Shown: positions 17,672-28,656 of the stretch, in pieces
How the letters are laid out: each line of letters begins with the position of its first letter
How positions within the stretch are numbered: position 1 is the first letter of the stretch
DNA from: Calvatia gigantea
Taxonomy: Eukaryota; Basidiomycota; Agaricomycetes; Agaricales; Lycoperdaceae
DNA: 64,000 bases
Direction: 5' to 3'
NCBI GenBank assembly: GCA_025093985.1
Contig: JACAAK010000004.1
Coordinates: forward strand, 3,162,001 to 3,226,000
Program-made: the position numbers and the translations under genes
The notes under the pieces: model-generated
What the model was told of the DNA's origin: nothing
The model's input: the letters and a program-made list of their open reading frames with translations, nothing else
Database searches by the model: none

Positions 17672-18366
17672 TTATGTAATCACACTCTTTTCGAGTTTTA
17701 CTGTACCTTCGTACACCTCAGTCTCGTTCTACGATTCTGAGTGTATTATCTCACTCTAGATCCCTGCCGCTCGTTACAACAAGTTTCTGTATGGGGGAGC
17801 AGTGTTGGAGCACGGGCGAAGGTGTTAAACGCTTCAGAGGGGATTGAGGCCAGGACAAAGGTGCCGAAAACCCCGTAGGAGGCGGCGCAGGCGTCCTGTT
17901 GCCCAACATGCTCCATGCGTCCCCTGTGCTACCTCCGCGTAACCTTCTCATTGCGAAAGCCAGAACTCGGAAACAATTTGACCAAGTCATTGAGCTCAGT
18001 TCTCAGCAGAATCTATTTGCACAGGTGTGTGGTTTACACATCACGGAAAAGAGACATGGATGGTCAATGGCCACTCATTCCCGCTCCAGATTTTCAGCTT
18101 TTCCCCCCGACTCTTTGTGATTACAAATCATCCCACAGATATGGTCCCACCGAACCTTTCTTAACCTTCTTCATCGCTTTCTTCGGCTTTGGCTCGAATA
18201 TTGCTGGGGATACGGGCTCCGGGCTTTGGGGCTGCAGAGTACTAGGACCAACGATAGTTAAAAAATCCGGGGCCGGGGTTCTGGGACCGGACTCAGCTGC
18301 CGGCCCATGACCGTCAGGTGAAAGGTTTGGGAGACCCACGGCAGGAGGCCCGGGCATGGGCGAAGG
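17672..18366. repeat. Duplicated segment S, copy 1
   Basis: This stretch reappears almost base for base at 19,406-20,151. Copy 1 lacks the extra 54-bp unit found in copy 2 and differs by a few one-base indels. Both begin at TTATGTAATCAC and stop matching just after GGGCATGGGCGAAGG. Content is the 3' end of BTB genes on the minus strand. Confidence 0.9.
17751..18357 (-). pseudogene. Truncated BTB-gene 3' fragments
   Basis: Two minus-strand pieces of BTB paralogue tails. One (17751-17990) has CFRVLAFAMRRLRGG, the conserved post-BTB helix, followed by a Pro-rich tail. The other (18121-18357) has a tail ending in KKAMKKVKKGSVGPYLWDDL, identical to the end of the intact gene at 19908-21891. No N-terminal or BTB-core exons accompany either, so these are fragments left by duplication. 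Confidence 0.7.
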
Positions 18367-18408
18367 TGTAAAGCACTTCAGAGGGGATTGGGGCCGGGGC
18401 AGAGATGC

Positions 18409-19405
18409 CGACTCCCGTCTAGAACGTAAAGGGTTTGATCCGGAGAGTCAAGTATTGGACACACGTTAAATTGGACATCATCCCGTCCCCCTCCTAATCG
18501 CGACGACCTTTCGTGAATTACGTGAGTATGCACAAAACCTTGTAACCAGTCCCCTCTTTAATTGCCACTAGCCATGCGCTCACGCGTCACAGTTATTGTG
18601 TCTCTCATTTTTTCTGTGGATTTACGGATAGCCTTTCCTAGGAATGGCTGTTTGACCAACATGATTCAGTCCAGTTTCAAACCACAACCCCCTAGTACCT
18701 TCTCTGCCTTTTCACGTGGCGATGTCATTCGCCGTTCGAGCAGCGATCGGGAGAATCTAACTTATTTGCACCCACCGACCGGTAACTTGTAAGCCTGCAA
18801 TGAGCAGAGCTGTTAGCATACCGCGATTGCTGTACAATGATGTCACTGGTGTAAATGTCCAGTAGGTACGCGTTAGCAATACGAGGGGTCGATCCCATGC
18901 CTTGCTACTGGCCAGCGGGTGGGCGATACCACATCGGCGAAAGCCAATCGGTCTTGGTCAGGACTTTATGCCGGGTGCAACTCCCTTCCGTCACCTTTAG
19001 GTACCATGCTGAGGTGTTAATAGTCGATGCCTGAATACCCGTTCTCTGTCCTCCCAGTTCCTACAAGCGCCCGCACGTCCTGCATCTTCTGACACCCGGC
19101 ACCTCCGCTCTTCCACAGTCTCGGTCATGCCGACCTGGGGGAGGGAAATTAGGTCGACAGCCACCAAAAGAAATTACCTTGTGCGTGCAGTGAACCCATT
19201 GTTCAACTCCCAGCGAAAAGTTGGTCTCTGAGGAGATTCATGAAACTATTGGCAATTTTATGCGGAAGTCTGCCTATACCCACCTGGTACGAAGAAGTGA
19301 GGGGAAGTAACCGATTGTTTGCAGTCTCATATTCAGACGTTGAGCAGCGAAATGTCAGCATCGTGCATGAAGTTATGAAAACATTGACAAAAATAACGAA
19401 TTCGG
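18409..19405. repeat. Duplicated segment R, copy 1
   Basis: About 1.0 kb matching 33,360-34,408. The first ~720 bp are nearly identical (I saw two substitutions). The last ~280 bp (about 19,125-19,405) align only if many single bases are missing here. Its first ~60 bases are the last codons of the seven-transmembrane gene at 32,228-33,420, so it is a copied genomic segment, or a mobile unit whose end coincides with that gene. No terminal repeats or target duplication seen. Confidence 0.85.
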
Positions 19406-20151
19406 TTATGTAATCACACTCTTTTCGAGTTTTACTGTACCTTCGTACACCTCAGTCTCGTTCTACGATTCTGAGTGTATTATCTCACTCTAGATCCCTG
19501 CCGCTCGTTACAACAAGTTTCTGTATGGGGGAGCAGTGTTGGAGCACGGGCGAAGGTGTTAAACGCTTCAGAGGGGATTGAGGCCAGGACAAAGGTGCCG
19601 AAAACCCCGTAGGAGGCGGCGCAGGCGTCCTGTTGCCCAACATGCTCCATGCGTCCCCTGTGCTACCTCCGCGTAACCTTCTCATTGCGAAAGCCAGAAC
19701 TCGGAAACAATTTGACCAAGTCATTGAGCTCAGTTCTCAGCAGAATCTATTTGCACAGGTGTGTGGTTTACACATCACGGAGCTCAGTTCTCAGCAGAAT
19801 CTATTTGCACAGGTGTGTGGTTTACACATCACGGAAAGAGACATGGATGGTCAATGGCCACTCATTCCCGCTCCAGATTTTCAGCTTTTCCCCCCGACTC
19901 TTTGTGATTACAAATCATCCCACAGATATGGTCCCACCGAACCTTTCTTAACCTTCTTCATCGCTTTCTTCGGCTTTGGCTCGAATATTGCTGGGGATAC
20001 GGGCTCCGGGCTTTGGGGCTGCAGAGTACTAGGACCAACGATAGTTAAAAATCCGGGGCGGGGTTCTGGGACCGGACTCAGCTGCCGGCCCATGACCGTC
20101 AGGTGAAAGGTTTGGGAGACCCACGGCAGGAGGCCCGGGCATGGGCGAAGG
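19406..20151. repeat. Duplicated segment S, copy 2
   Basis: Second copy of the segment at 17,672-18,366. Here it runs directly into the remaining exons of an intact BTB gene, so this is probably the parental context. It contains an added 54-bp tandem unit. Confidence 0.9.
19726..19833. repeat. 54-bp tandem duplication
   Basis: The unit starting GAGCTCAGTTCTCAGCAG is present twice in direct, abutting order (19,726-19,779 and 19,780-19,833), and only once in copy 1 of the segment. Confidence 0.93.
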
Positions 20152-21891
20152 GAAAACCCTGTAGGGGGTGGCGCGGGCAGCTCATTGCCCAACATGCTCC
20201 ACGCATCCTCTGTGCTATCTCCGCGTAACCTTCTCATTGTGAAAGCCAGAACTCGGAAACAACGTGGTTTTGTCCCCAACACTATGAGTTGAAGCATCTC
20301 ATCGAGGTTGCGTGAGACACCTGGCGTAAAGTTGCCAACTAGGAAATCAGCTTCCAGTTCAATGACCTCTTGGTACCTAAACAAAGGGGTCCATGTAACG
20401 TTATAGCTGGAGGCCTCGCAAGCTAACATTCAACTGACTTTGCCGTAAAGCTGGAAAAGAGTTCGACGATGATATTGGATTGGGAGAGACTTTTCCTTAT
20501 TCCTTCTTTCGCCATTGCTTTTAACTGAGGGAGATCGGCCTGATGCAGCAACGTGAGCTTTAGAGAACGTCGAAGTTGTGAACGGATCCATACGTAGTCT
20601 GCAAAACGATACATCGACTTAGGGGAACAGCTAATGAATTCCAGGTTGGTGGGATTTGATTTTGCTGGTCCGTTCTCGGACTTGAGGGAATTAAATCGAA
20701 TATCATTCGTATAAACATGATTTACGAAAGCCTTCCATCTGCGATCATAGCAAGAATGATCAGTAATCGGATGGCCACATACTGACCCACTCACGTTCTG
20801 TAGGCCGTCCCATTGATCGCTATAGCCCGTCCATCTTGATGGGTCGGATGTTTTCCTGCCTCGTCAACGGACTCTCCACTGGCAAAGGCATGAAACAAAC
20901 CACATTAGAAATGCCCCAGAGTAACACACATAATAGACACGTACGTTCCTGGGGCGCTGGCAAGGTCTAACTGCGCCGACGCCTTTCCTTTTCCTTTGTC
21001 AACAGAAACTCCATCCTCTGAGTCCTCTAGATCACTGTCCGAATCATACTCATAAGCATCCGCATTTAACTTGGCAATCTCCTCTGGGGCATCTTCTTGG
21101 AGATTACACGCAGCACCGCTCATAAAACCAGTTTCGGGAGAAAGCACTATTGTGAGAGTGAGCAACAGCCAAACTTGCCAATCGTTCGACGTGGAGGATG
21201 GTGACTTACAATCGTGCATGTATGTGCTACTGTTGACCAGGAGCGACGATTTCGCAAACACCGCCTTTGGGATATCTGGTTGGCCTTGAACCCTTGTCGA
21301 GAAGAGATAAAACTTCGTATCAGCAAAAGAAGGCCTATCAAGCGAATGGTATAGGGCCTTCTTCGTATTGACAGAAGTCGTGGTAGGGAAAGCTAATCCA
21401 TCGGCAACGTCGAATGTAAGAGTGATCTCGAAATGAGTGTGTCCATTGTATCGTAGAGGCTCCAGATATGAGCCGAGTCCGTGGCTAGAAGATTTTAATG
21501 GAACTGCCGAGAAAGACCTCTCATGGAGTACGCCCCCTCCGTTTCCCGGGTATGACACCTTCACCTGTAACGCGATGTTCCTCAGCTGCATTGATGAGCA
21601 TATCTGGGGTTCGAAGGTCAAATCCACTTGTCCCCCCAGCTCCTGGGCACGGGGATTCGCTTTCAAAACCTGATAATGAAACCGCTCGACAGCTCGGAAC
21701 CGCCACCCGAACCCGCAAGTTGGAGAGACGTGAGTAGCTGTTGATTGTTCATTCAAGGGTTCTTTCCTTGGATACGTAAGAAAGCTGGTGACTTGAGGTG
21801 GGTTGGCTCCCCACTGGTCGTCAAGAAATTTTTCAAGCATGTTGCAAGTTCCTAGGGAGGGAGAAAAAAGATAAGGGATCGAAACGCTCAT
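19908..21891 (-). CDS. BTB/POZ domain protein with MATH-like N-terminus, paralogue B
   Basis: Minus-strand gene. I start it at the ATG at 21891; one at 21840 (MLEKFLDDQWG) is also possible. The N-terminal region has WGANPPQVTSFLTYPRKEP and CGFGWRFRAVERFHYQ, a MATH/TRAF-like beta region by appearance. The BTB core starts DTKFYLFSTRVQGQ, IPKAVFAKSSLLV, and continues after an intron with the acidic linker YEYDSDSDLEDSED. Next are the exon ending AIAINGTAYRT, then WKAFVNHVYTNDIRF, SCSPKSMYRFADY, DLPQLKAMAKEGI and YQEVIELEADFLV. The tail is proline-rich and ends in lysines. Such proteins are abundant in Agaricomycetes; BTB domains dimerise and often recruit cullin-3 ligases. The target here is unknown. 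All exons stay in frame, so it may be functional. Confidence 0.75.
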
Positions 21892-22236
21892 ATATGTAGT
21901 CCATCTTGTCCTCGTGGTGTGCCTGAAGCAGGTGTCAGAGTCGTGTTCGCCTTCCAAAGCCTTGTTTGCGAGGTGGGCAGCGCCACAGCACGATGTCAGA
22001 CATACGTAAATGACAAGCAGGCCGAGGCATTACTCGCCTTCTTTGTAGGGAACATCACGAGTCATGTTCGCCAAACTCCGTCAGAACATAGATCTAGAGC
22101 ATTCTAAGTCGAGAAGACAACGAGGCTGGCATCCAAAATATATCGCTAACGCATGTTGGCCCAACTTCAATATGCTGGAGCCACTGACATTGCCACCATG
22201 CCGATTGAAACTTGGCGTAGGTCCTCCAATATCATA
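21892..22236. other. Intergenic between BTB paralogues
   Basis: About 345 bp upstream of BTB paralogue B and downstream of the split paralogue. No gene seen. Confidence 0.4.
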
Positions 22237-22876
22237 TTATAGATTTCTTATGGGGGAGCCCGAAGTGCCCGTTCGACGTTCGAGGTTGCCCAAAGCCTGG
22301 GGACTTGACGGAACTTCGGAGGATGGCACTTCAGTGTGGGGAGTGAGTTCGTCGTCCACCAATGCTTGCCACGCAGCTTCTGTGCTTTCCCCACACAACC
22401 GTTGCATGATGAAGGCCAATACGCAATAGCAGTGCGGTTTTGCACCAGTAGCCACTAGTTGAAGCATTTCATCGAGTTCCTTGGCCAACACTGGAGTAAA
22501 GTCTTCCAAGAGGAAATCGGTCTCTATTTCAATAATTGCTTGGTACCTGACAGATAGAAAAATTATCAGCGGGTGGCGTATGTAAAGCAGCTTACAACTG
22601 ACTCAGAAGTGAAGGTAGAGAAGAGCTCGGTGATTACATTAGATTTGGAGAGGCCGTTTCGTACTCCTTCCCTCGCCAGAGCCTTCAGTTTGGGCAGATC
22701 GGCCTAATTCCCACAGTGAGTATGTTGACGATGGCAGGGATATGATGCCTTACATGGTCCGCAAACTGATACATCGACTTGGGAGAACAGCTAATTTCAT
22801 TTGTATAGGTATAGAAATCAAGGCCTTCCATCTGGAGCATGACTGCATGAGCAATAATATAACGAGACCAACAACC
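22237..22876 (-). pseudogene. 3' half of BTB gene split by the LTR element (paralogue C)
   Basis: Carries the second half of a BTB gene: SCSPKSMYQFADHV, then a leucine-rich helix exon, then LLEDFTPVLAKELDEMLQL and CYCVLAFIMQRLCGE, with a short Pro/Ser tail and a stop at 22237. Its 5' half lies beyond the retroelement at 29,579-30,698. Relative to the two intact paralogues, the exon that begins TGGAAGGCCTT near 22,830 lacks one base, which breaks the frame right after WKA. So even if the inserted element were spliced out as part of an intron, the product would be truncated unless this is a sequencing slip. Confidence 0.75.
22872..22876. repeat. Target-site duplication, left (CAACC)
   Basis: CAACC directly before the left LTR, matching CAACC directly after the right LTR at 29574-29578. 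Five bases is usual for Copia- and Gypsy-type integration. Confidence 0.95.
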
Positions 22877-23419
22877 TGTTGAGAGAACGAGTAGACATCC
22901 CAATATAAGTTCACACTACCTAAGCGTGTAGGCGTCAGCGGTGGAGGGTAGTCGTATTCATCCGGGAGACGGTCCAGTAGGAGAGGCGCATGGTAGCGGA
23001 CATAGTCCTGCTTATACCATCGTACTCAGAGAGTCTTGAGGAGAAGGGAAGCGATGCTTAGAGAAGCTAGCGTAGAAGAGAGAAGACATAGTGTCTTACG
23101 CCAAAGGGCGTATCCAAAGGGATTACATACAGGGAATCTACATAGGTATTATATACTATTAGTCCCTGGTCTGTGCACTCTAAACCCTTATACGGGTGAG
23201 GTCTAACTACCAGTAGCATAATGTGTGCATACTGTGCATGTCCGCATGTACTAGAAGGTTCCATGCGTAGTATCTACCTGCTACTTACAGTGCGGTATCC
23301 TACATGCGTAGTCCATAATAGTGTCCGTTATTATCGACCCTCTGAAGGTGAAATACTCGAACCCCGTTTCAGCTATAAATAGACTGAACCAACGTAGTGG
23401 TACGGAGCGAGATTCAACA
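22877..23419 (-). repeat. LTR, left copy (3' LTR in element orientation)
   Basis: 543 bp, starting TGTTGAGAG and ending GATTCAACA, so the ends form the inverted pair TGTTGA/TCAACA. No mismatch to the right copy was found by eye. On the minus strand it contains a TATATAAT-like box near 23,141. Confidence 0.97.
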
Positions 23420-23430
23420 CTCCTCCTCAC
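23420..23430 (-). other. Polypurine tract
   Basis: Read on the minus strand the sequence is GTGAGGAGGAG, immediately before the 3' LTR. This is where plus-strand DNA synthesis would be primed. Confidence 0.7.
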
Positions 23431-23907
23431 TTGAAGGGGGGAAGATTAACGCTTCAATAATCTAGCGGTATTGAAACCAGACTTAGACATTGGAATCTTT
23501 AACAAAAGAGCGGCAAAGCCGAACGTCAAATATCGGAGTCATCAACGATCATGCGGAATTAACCAGCTTTTTGAAAGTTGGAAAAGCAATCCTGTAGCAG
23601 AGAGGAATTGATGCTAGCGTTTGTTATGATGGCCATAAAGGACGCAACGACAATTGCTTTGAGCTATCAAATATCCTTTAACTCAACTTTTTTAAACTCC
23701 CGCGACTAACTCGCTGCGACTTTCGTCTAAGAGTAAGGAGTAGGAAAGCCTAAAGAGGCTCCTCCAGAAATTGTAAACGGCAATTCTTTCGAAGCGTTCA
23801 ACAAGTCTGTTTTTCCGCGTAGGTGCGAAATACAAAAACCATTTTTGCTTATTCAGCGTGCGATTTATTGTGAGATCAGGAAAGCGGCAGTACTAAGCCA
23901 GCGTAAC

Positions 23908-23988
23908 CAAGGCCGTCACTTTGCGGTTATGTAGATCAATAAGCCGCGGCAGTCCTGTGAGCCGGCGAAGCAATGATGCTACAAGCCT
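23908..23988. repeat. Internal 81-bp direct repeat, copy 1
   Basis: Matches 25,860-25,940 at 72 of 81 positions by my count, without gaps. It includes one GCGGCAGT...GAGCCGGCG palindrome-like motif. Confidence 0.85.
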
Positions 23989-24140
23989 TGTTTTGATTTT
24001 ACTCAAACAAATTCCAAATTAATGGATTCGCAAATGGAAGTGGTCTCATGCAATTTTCCTCCATGCAAAAGGCGTTTCGGCCGATGCGGATTAAGGATTC
24101 AGTCCCAAGGAATGCATACACACTTTTTGTTATTTCCCAT

Positions 24141-24898
24141 CAACTCCGAAAAGGAGGGAGGAACGGTTAAGTCCCGTATTTGTTTTTCCATACAACTCCG
24201 AAGAGGTGGAAGGATCTTGAAATTGACCCTATATATTTTTCCGGACTCTCAATTTGAGGCGGATGGATAAATTCCATGTAGATGTTTTACCGTAGACTCA
24301 TGAAGAGACGGAAGGTTACATTCAAAACCTATGAAGTTTTTTCCTCAATCTTGTGAAAGAGAGAAAGGATCGTTAAACCCTATCTTATTTTTATCTTGCG
24401 AAAGGAATAAGTTCCTGCTATATTTTTACAGTCGACTCTTGATCGAGTATGAAGGAATATGTTCCTGATTTATTTTATCCAACAACTCGTAAGAGGTGGA
24501 AAGGTAAAAGCGTAAACCTTATAATATTTTCTCCTACAACTCGTTAGAGGAGGAAGGAATAATTTCCTAATGTTATTTTTGCCCAAGGCGCTCATCATGA
24601 GACGTCGGCGGGGATAGCTCCCCAGTTGTTTTATCAGCGGCTCGCGAGAGGCGATAGGAACAATTGAAAGTCCTGTGGATATATTTTTCCAGCGACTGTG
24701 GCGGAAAGGAATATTTCTAAACCTAATGTTTTTATCCAAGCGTCTTCGTATGAAGGCGGAAAGGAATATCATATCCTTTGTGTTTCCCCATCGACTCCGA
24801 AGAGGAGGGCTCGCGATGATGTAGGAATCGGTATCATGTTGCGGCAGTCGCTCGAGCCAGCTAGTTACATCGCATTGCGGCAGTCTCTTGAGCCAGCT
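24141..24898. repeat. Degenerate ~51-bp hairpin array inside the retroelement
   Basis: Units begin near 24141, 24193, 24242, 24294, 24347, 24394, 24433, 24482, 24535, 24588, 24637, 24690, 24739, 24791, 24841 and 24877. Spacing is mostly 47-53 bp. Most units hold a short inverted repeat, then GGAAGGA or similar, then a T-rich stretch. The stems vary while pairing is mostly kept: CTCCGAAAAGGAG, CTCGTAAGAG, CTCGTTAGAG, ACTCTTGATCGAGT, GCTCGCGAGAGGC, GTCTTCGTATGAAGGC. No protein frame follows the period. In the element's RNA the complement is present. Function unknown; structural RNA roles such as packaging or dimerisation are only guesses. Confidence 0.8.
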
Positions 24899-25859
24899 TA
24901 TTGCGGATCCGTTAGGCTTTATTGTCAAAGCGAGGTCGACGAAGTGGTTTTTGGATAATCTCATGAAAGGCGAATTAAATCCTGCTCAATCAAGGATTGA
25001 AGATTCCTTCCACATAACACATATGGTGCTCGTCTGGTGTCATTCAAACTCTCTTTCTTATCTGGTAAGCCGAAGCCCGTCAGATTATTCCAGTGTTTCT
25101 TCTCATCCAGTCTGCAAAAGCAGTTTTGTCATCAACGCTAAGCATTTCTCACATGCGCGGATAACTGGAGAATTAAATCACAAAAGCGATGCCTTCAACT
25201 TAATGAAGTCTCCTTTGCTGTGAAGCGCAGGATAAGGCGGTCATCGGATTTGGAGTAAGAATACTGTATCCGTTGTTCTCCTCCATGCTTTTCAGCATGT
25301 TAAGTTTCCTAATACATGTTACTCAATCGTATCGCTTTTTAGGGCTTAGAGAGTGTTTATCATGTTACGAACCACCGCGGCGCACATCAATTAAGACGGA
25401 CTGGCGAAGTGTAGCTATTGAAAGCTTTTAATCGTATGCGGTTATTCACCAGCGATTAAGAACTTGTTTTACTGTACTCCTCCCTCAGCGACGAGTGTTT
25501 TTCGATTTAAATGTCAACGCGCATTGTTAATGGCGGATCATTATCGATGCAACTCCAGAAATAAAAGAATTTTCTCGCAAGTTTGTTAAGCTATGCGAGG
25601 CGAAAGCTCATATGGAGGTGTAACCATCACATATTTTTAGGATGATCTATCCGAGCTGTTACGCTTTTCTGGTAGACGCTAGCGTGAACGCGTAGCAAGT
25701 CTTATGCTTGTCTAACTCTAGTCGGTGAGTCCAAACGAGTTCTTCTTTTGAAATTGAACGCCTAATCCATTATAGTCTACCTGTAGGTGACCCGCGTAAT
25801 GAACAGTGCGGTCTTTCCTAGTCAGGTTCAATTGTGCAATGCGTACTAACCAGCATTTT

Positions 25860-25940
25860 CAAGGCCATCACTTTATGGTTATGTAGATCAATTAGCCGCG
25901 GCAGTCACTTGAGCCGGCGAGGCAATGATACTACAAGCCT
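25860..25940. repeat. Internal 81-bp direct repeat, copy 2
   Basis: Second copy of the repeat at 23,908-23,988, about 1.95 kb away in the same orientation. Confidence 0.85.
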
Positions 25941-28656
25941 CGAAAGCGGTAGGTATCCTGTAAAGGATGCGCATATTATGCATCAAATTGGCGAATATGT
26001 CAGCGTAAGACATAGGATATAATGGGCTGAGATTTCTCGAATGGAAATGGAAAGGAATCAGGAGGTGATCGTGGAATGTAATGGAATATATCCTGCGGCA
26101 TCTGAAGATGGCGGATAAAGAAATTGCTATCTCTTGCTTCGTGCAGGTTTTGCTCTCTTCTTTGCAAATGAACTGGTTTTACTGCTATCCAGTTGCTGAA
26201 TCATGACGTTTAAGGGTATATTCCCTCATCGAGTAAGGCATCCAAATGTGGATTGTTCGTAGAACGTTAAGCCTTTCTGTGTGCCGCTTGAACTCGAAAG
26301 TTCTCGTTAATTAGACGATCGAGGTATGTTACATCCCGAATAAGCGATCATGTTTGGGCGGTCATCATGTTAACTGCCGCGCCGCGAAGCCAAACCCACA
26401 GTACAGAACCAAATTAATGGTTTATCCCTTGATTTACACAATTAAGTGTCTTCCACTATAAACGCTTGGACTGGCGCATTACGCTCTAGTCAACGCTTAA
26501 ACTATCACTGAGGCGGGTAAGACATTCCCGTTGCCATAAAGCTTTTAGGCTCTCAAAGTGTAGTGCGGATCAGTCTCTCTACATCAACCGTTGCGAAAGC
26601 ATTGGGAGTAGGAGGTTTAAGTGGGTTATTCATGCCACAAATGTTTTGCTATTGCTTCTCGTTTAGACAAACTCTCCTCCATAATCAGTTGCGACATTGG
26701 CCGTTGTCTGCTATACTGTAGAGGTTTCTCAAATGATTTTTAGAGCCTCATAACTTCTTTCGAAGGAGGACAACTATCATCATGAGATGAGAAGTCATAG
26801 AGTAGCGTCGTAATGGACGACTAGCAATTCCATCAAGTCCGAGTATTACGCTCAAGGACGAGGATATTCGTATAAAGCATTTCTGGATAAAGGTACTGAT
26901 GCAATTTCCCTTATGAAATAATCCAGAATGGCAATGAAATAATGCAATCATCTCGACAAGTCATAAAAGACAAGTAGAGAAGGCATAATCATGGGAAGTT
27001 CTGTTCGATGATGTCAAACGATATAGTCTAGTAGGCGTAATGTTCAACAACCAGACATCTCCTTGCTTATAATCGCAAGTTCGTGTACAACGATGAGATT
27101 GGGTGAACTAGTACAGCTCTTCATGACTTATTGCAAAGGTGGTGACCTTTAACGATTGCCTCAAAAGCATTACACTCGAGGACATACGTTATAAGATTTT
27201 CTCGATATAGATCGGCCGCACACAAATGTGGCGCCTACAAATCTTTTATCCCTAATGTCGTAGACTAATGCTGGAATATGAAAGCAGTTCAGATACTTGT
27301 CGTTCCCGTAGGATTCCAGTTTCTTGCCTCAAGCCTAATATAAAGCGGCGAGGTCTAAGAATTAAATCTGGTGACACAGTGCTGAAGCTCAACCGTTATA
27401 CGTTGGGAGCTATTCTGCTAATTCCTAGACGTGTCGTAATTTCCTTTCTTTGTAATGATGCGATTCACGAGATCCTATATAGGATATTCTTCTCTAGTGA
27501 ATAGAGCGACGTGCTCCCGCTATCATCTTCATATAACCCGTAAGGATTTCTCACTTGTTGCATAGAAAAGGATTTATAGCCAGCGCTTACATCTCACGCG
27601 GCACACCGTTATTCGTAGCATTTATCAAGGAGTATGAAGTCGAAAGTACTACCGTATATCCTTCCATTGGTGTCAAGGTCAGCGACATCTGAAGATGGCG
27701 ACTTAAGAACTCCTCCGGCGCCAAGCTCCGTAAAGAGTGGTCTAAAGGATTTCTTAAGGAATTCGTCGGCGTGTTGCATCATATGGTGCTAAGCACATCC
27801 TCTTTCTCAATCATAGTTGCTTAATGGTGCGCTCGAGTCTTAATTATGGACGGCGACTTCCATAAAGTCAAACTTCCTTAAAGCAATCATTGTTATTCCT
27901 GTAGTTGGCGGACAAAGCATTTTAACGTGCTCGTCCATGCTCTGACTTAAAACAGGTCTTCAAACTTGGGCGCATGGACATGCGCTTAACACAAGTGAAG
28001 GAACGTTGACGCTAGAAGCAGGGCGCGATATAAAGCGACGCGACTCCTCTATAAGAGAAATAGTATATGGCGGCAATCGCTCGAGCCAGCGGCATATTTG
28101 AACTATATTCTGAAGTATTTCCTGAAACGACATAATGGCGGTATTACCAGCTCATTATCCTTCTCCCCTTATTTTCCAGCTGCAAGGACGCGATTAGCGT
28201 TCTTCTCCTTGCTATCTTCTTTGGATATTTTTGCGAATGCCGCAAATGTAGCGGCTCACTGCCTTAGCATGGCATAAAGCACTTATAGCGCATGAGCTAT
28301 CTGTAGAAAGAATAAAGCGGTGGTCGAATAGACGTGGAAGGGGTAAAGCTTTAAAGCCTAAAGCGAAGGAACAAACGACGGACTTCTCCAAGATATTTCC
28401 TATATCCCAGCTTTATTTGATTAAGCGGGCCTTAGCGGCTTATAACTGCCAGCTTAAGTGGGTCAAATAGCTCAGGTATATGCTCGTGGTGTGTTATTCT
28501 ACTCAAGGCGGGACTTGCCCAGTCGACTTGGAACACAAGAACACAAGGCTTATAATATGCCTGACACTGCGGTATTTTTTGCGGTCACGAAGACCAGCTA
28601 ATTTACCAGCAAAGCGGAGTATAATGCTCAGCATAGATGATACATCATACAGTAAA

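Noticed and set aside
18562..18792. 76-codon plus-strand frame repeated at 33513-33743
   Set aside because: It is shared only because the DNA segment R is duplicated; no motif, no neighbouring exons and no sign of selection.
23371..23380. TATAAATA on the plus strand of the LTR, suggesting plus orientation of the element
   Set aside because: In plus orientation there is no primer site after the left LTR and no purine tract before the right LTR; both are perfect in minus orientation.
24141..24898. CRISPR-like array of regular repeats
   Set aside because: Repeats are too degenerate, there are no constant repeats with variable spacers, no cas genes, and the DNA is eukaryotic.
24470..24964. 164-codon minus-strand frame in the element interior
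   Set aside because: It lies on the 51-bp hairpin array; its repeated PPLTSC pieces come from the DNA repeat, and the frame does not persist elsewhere.
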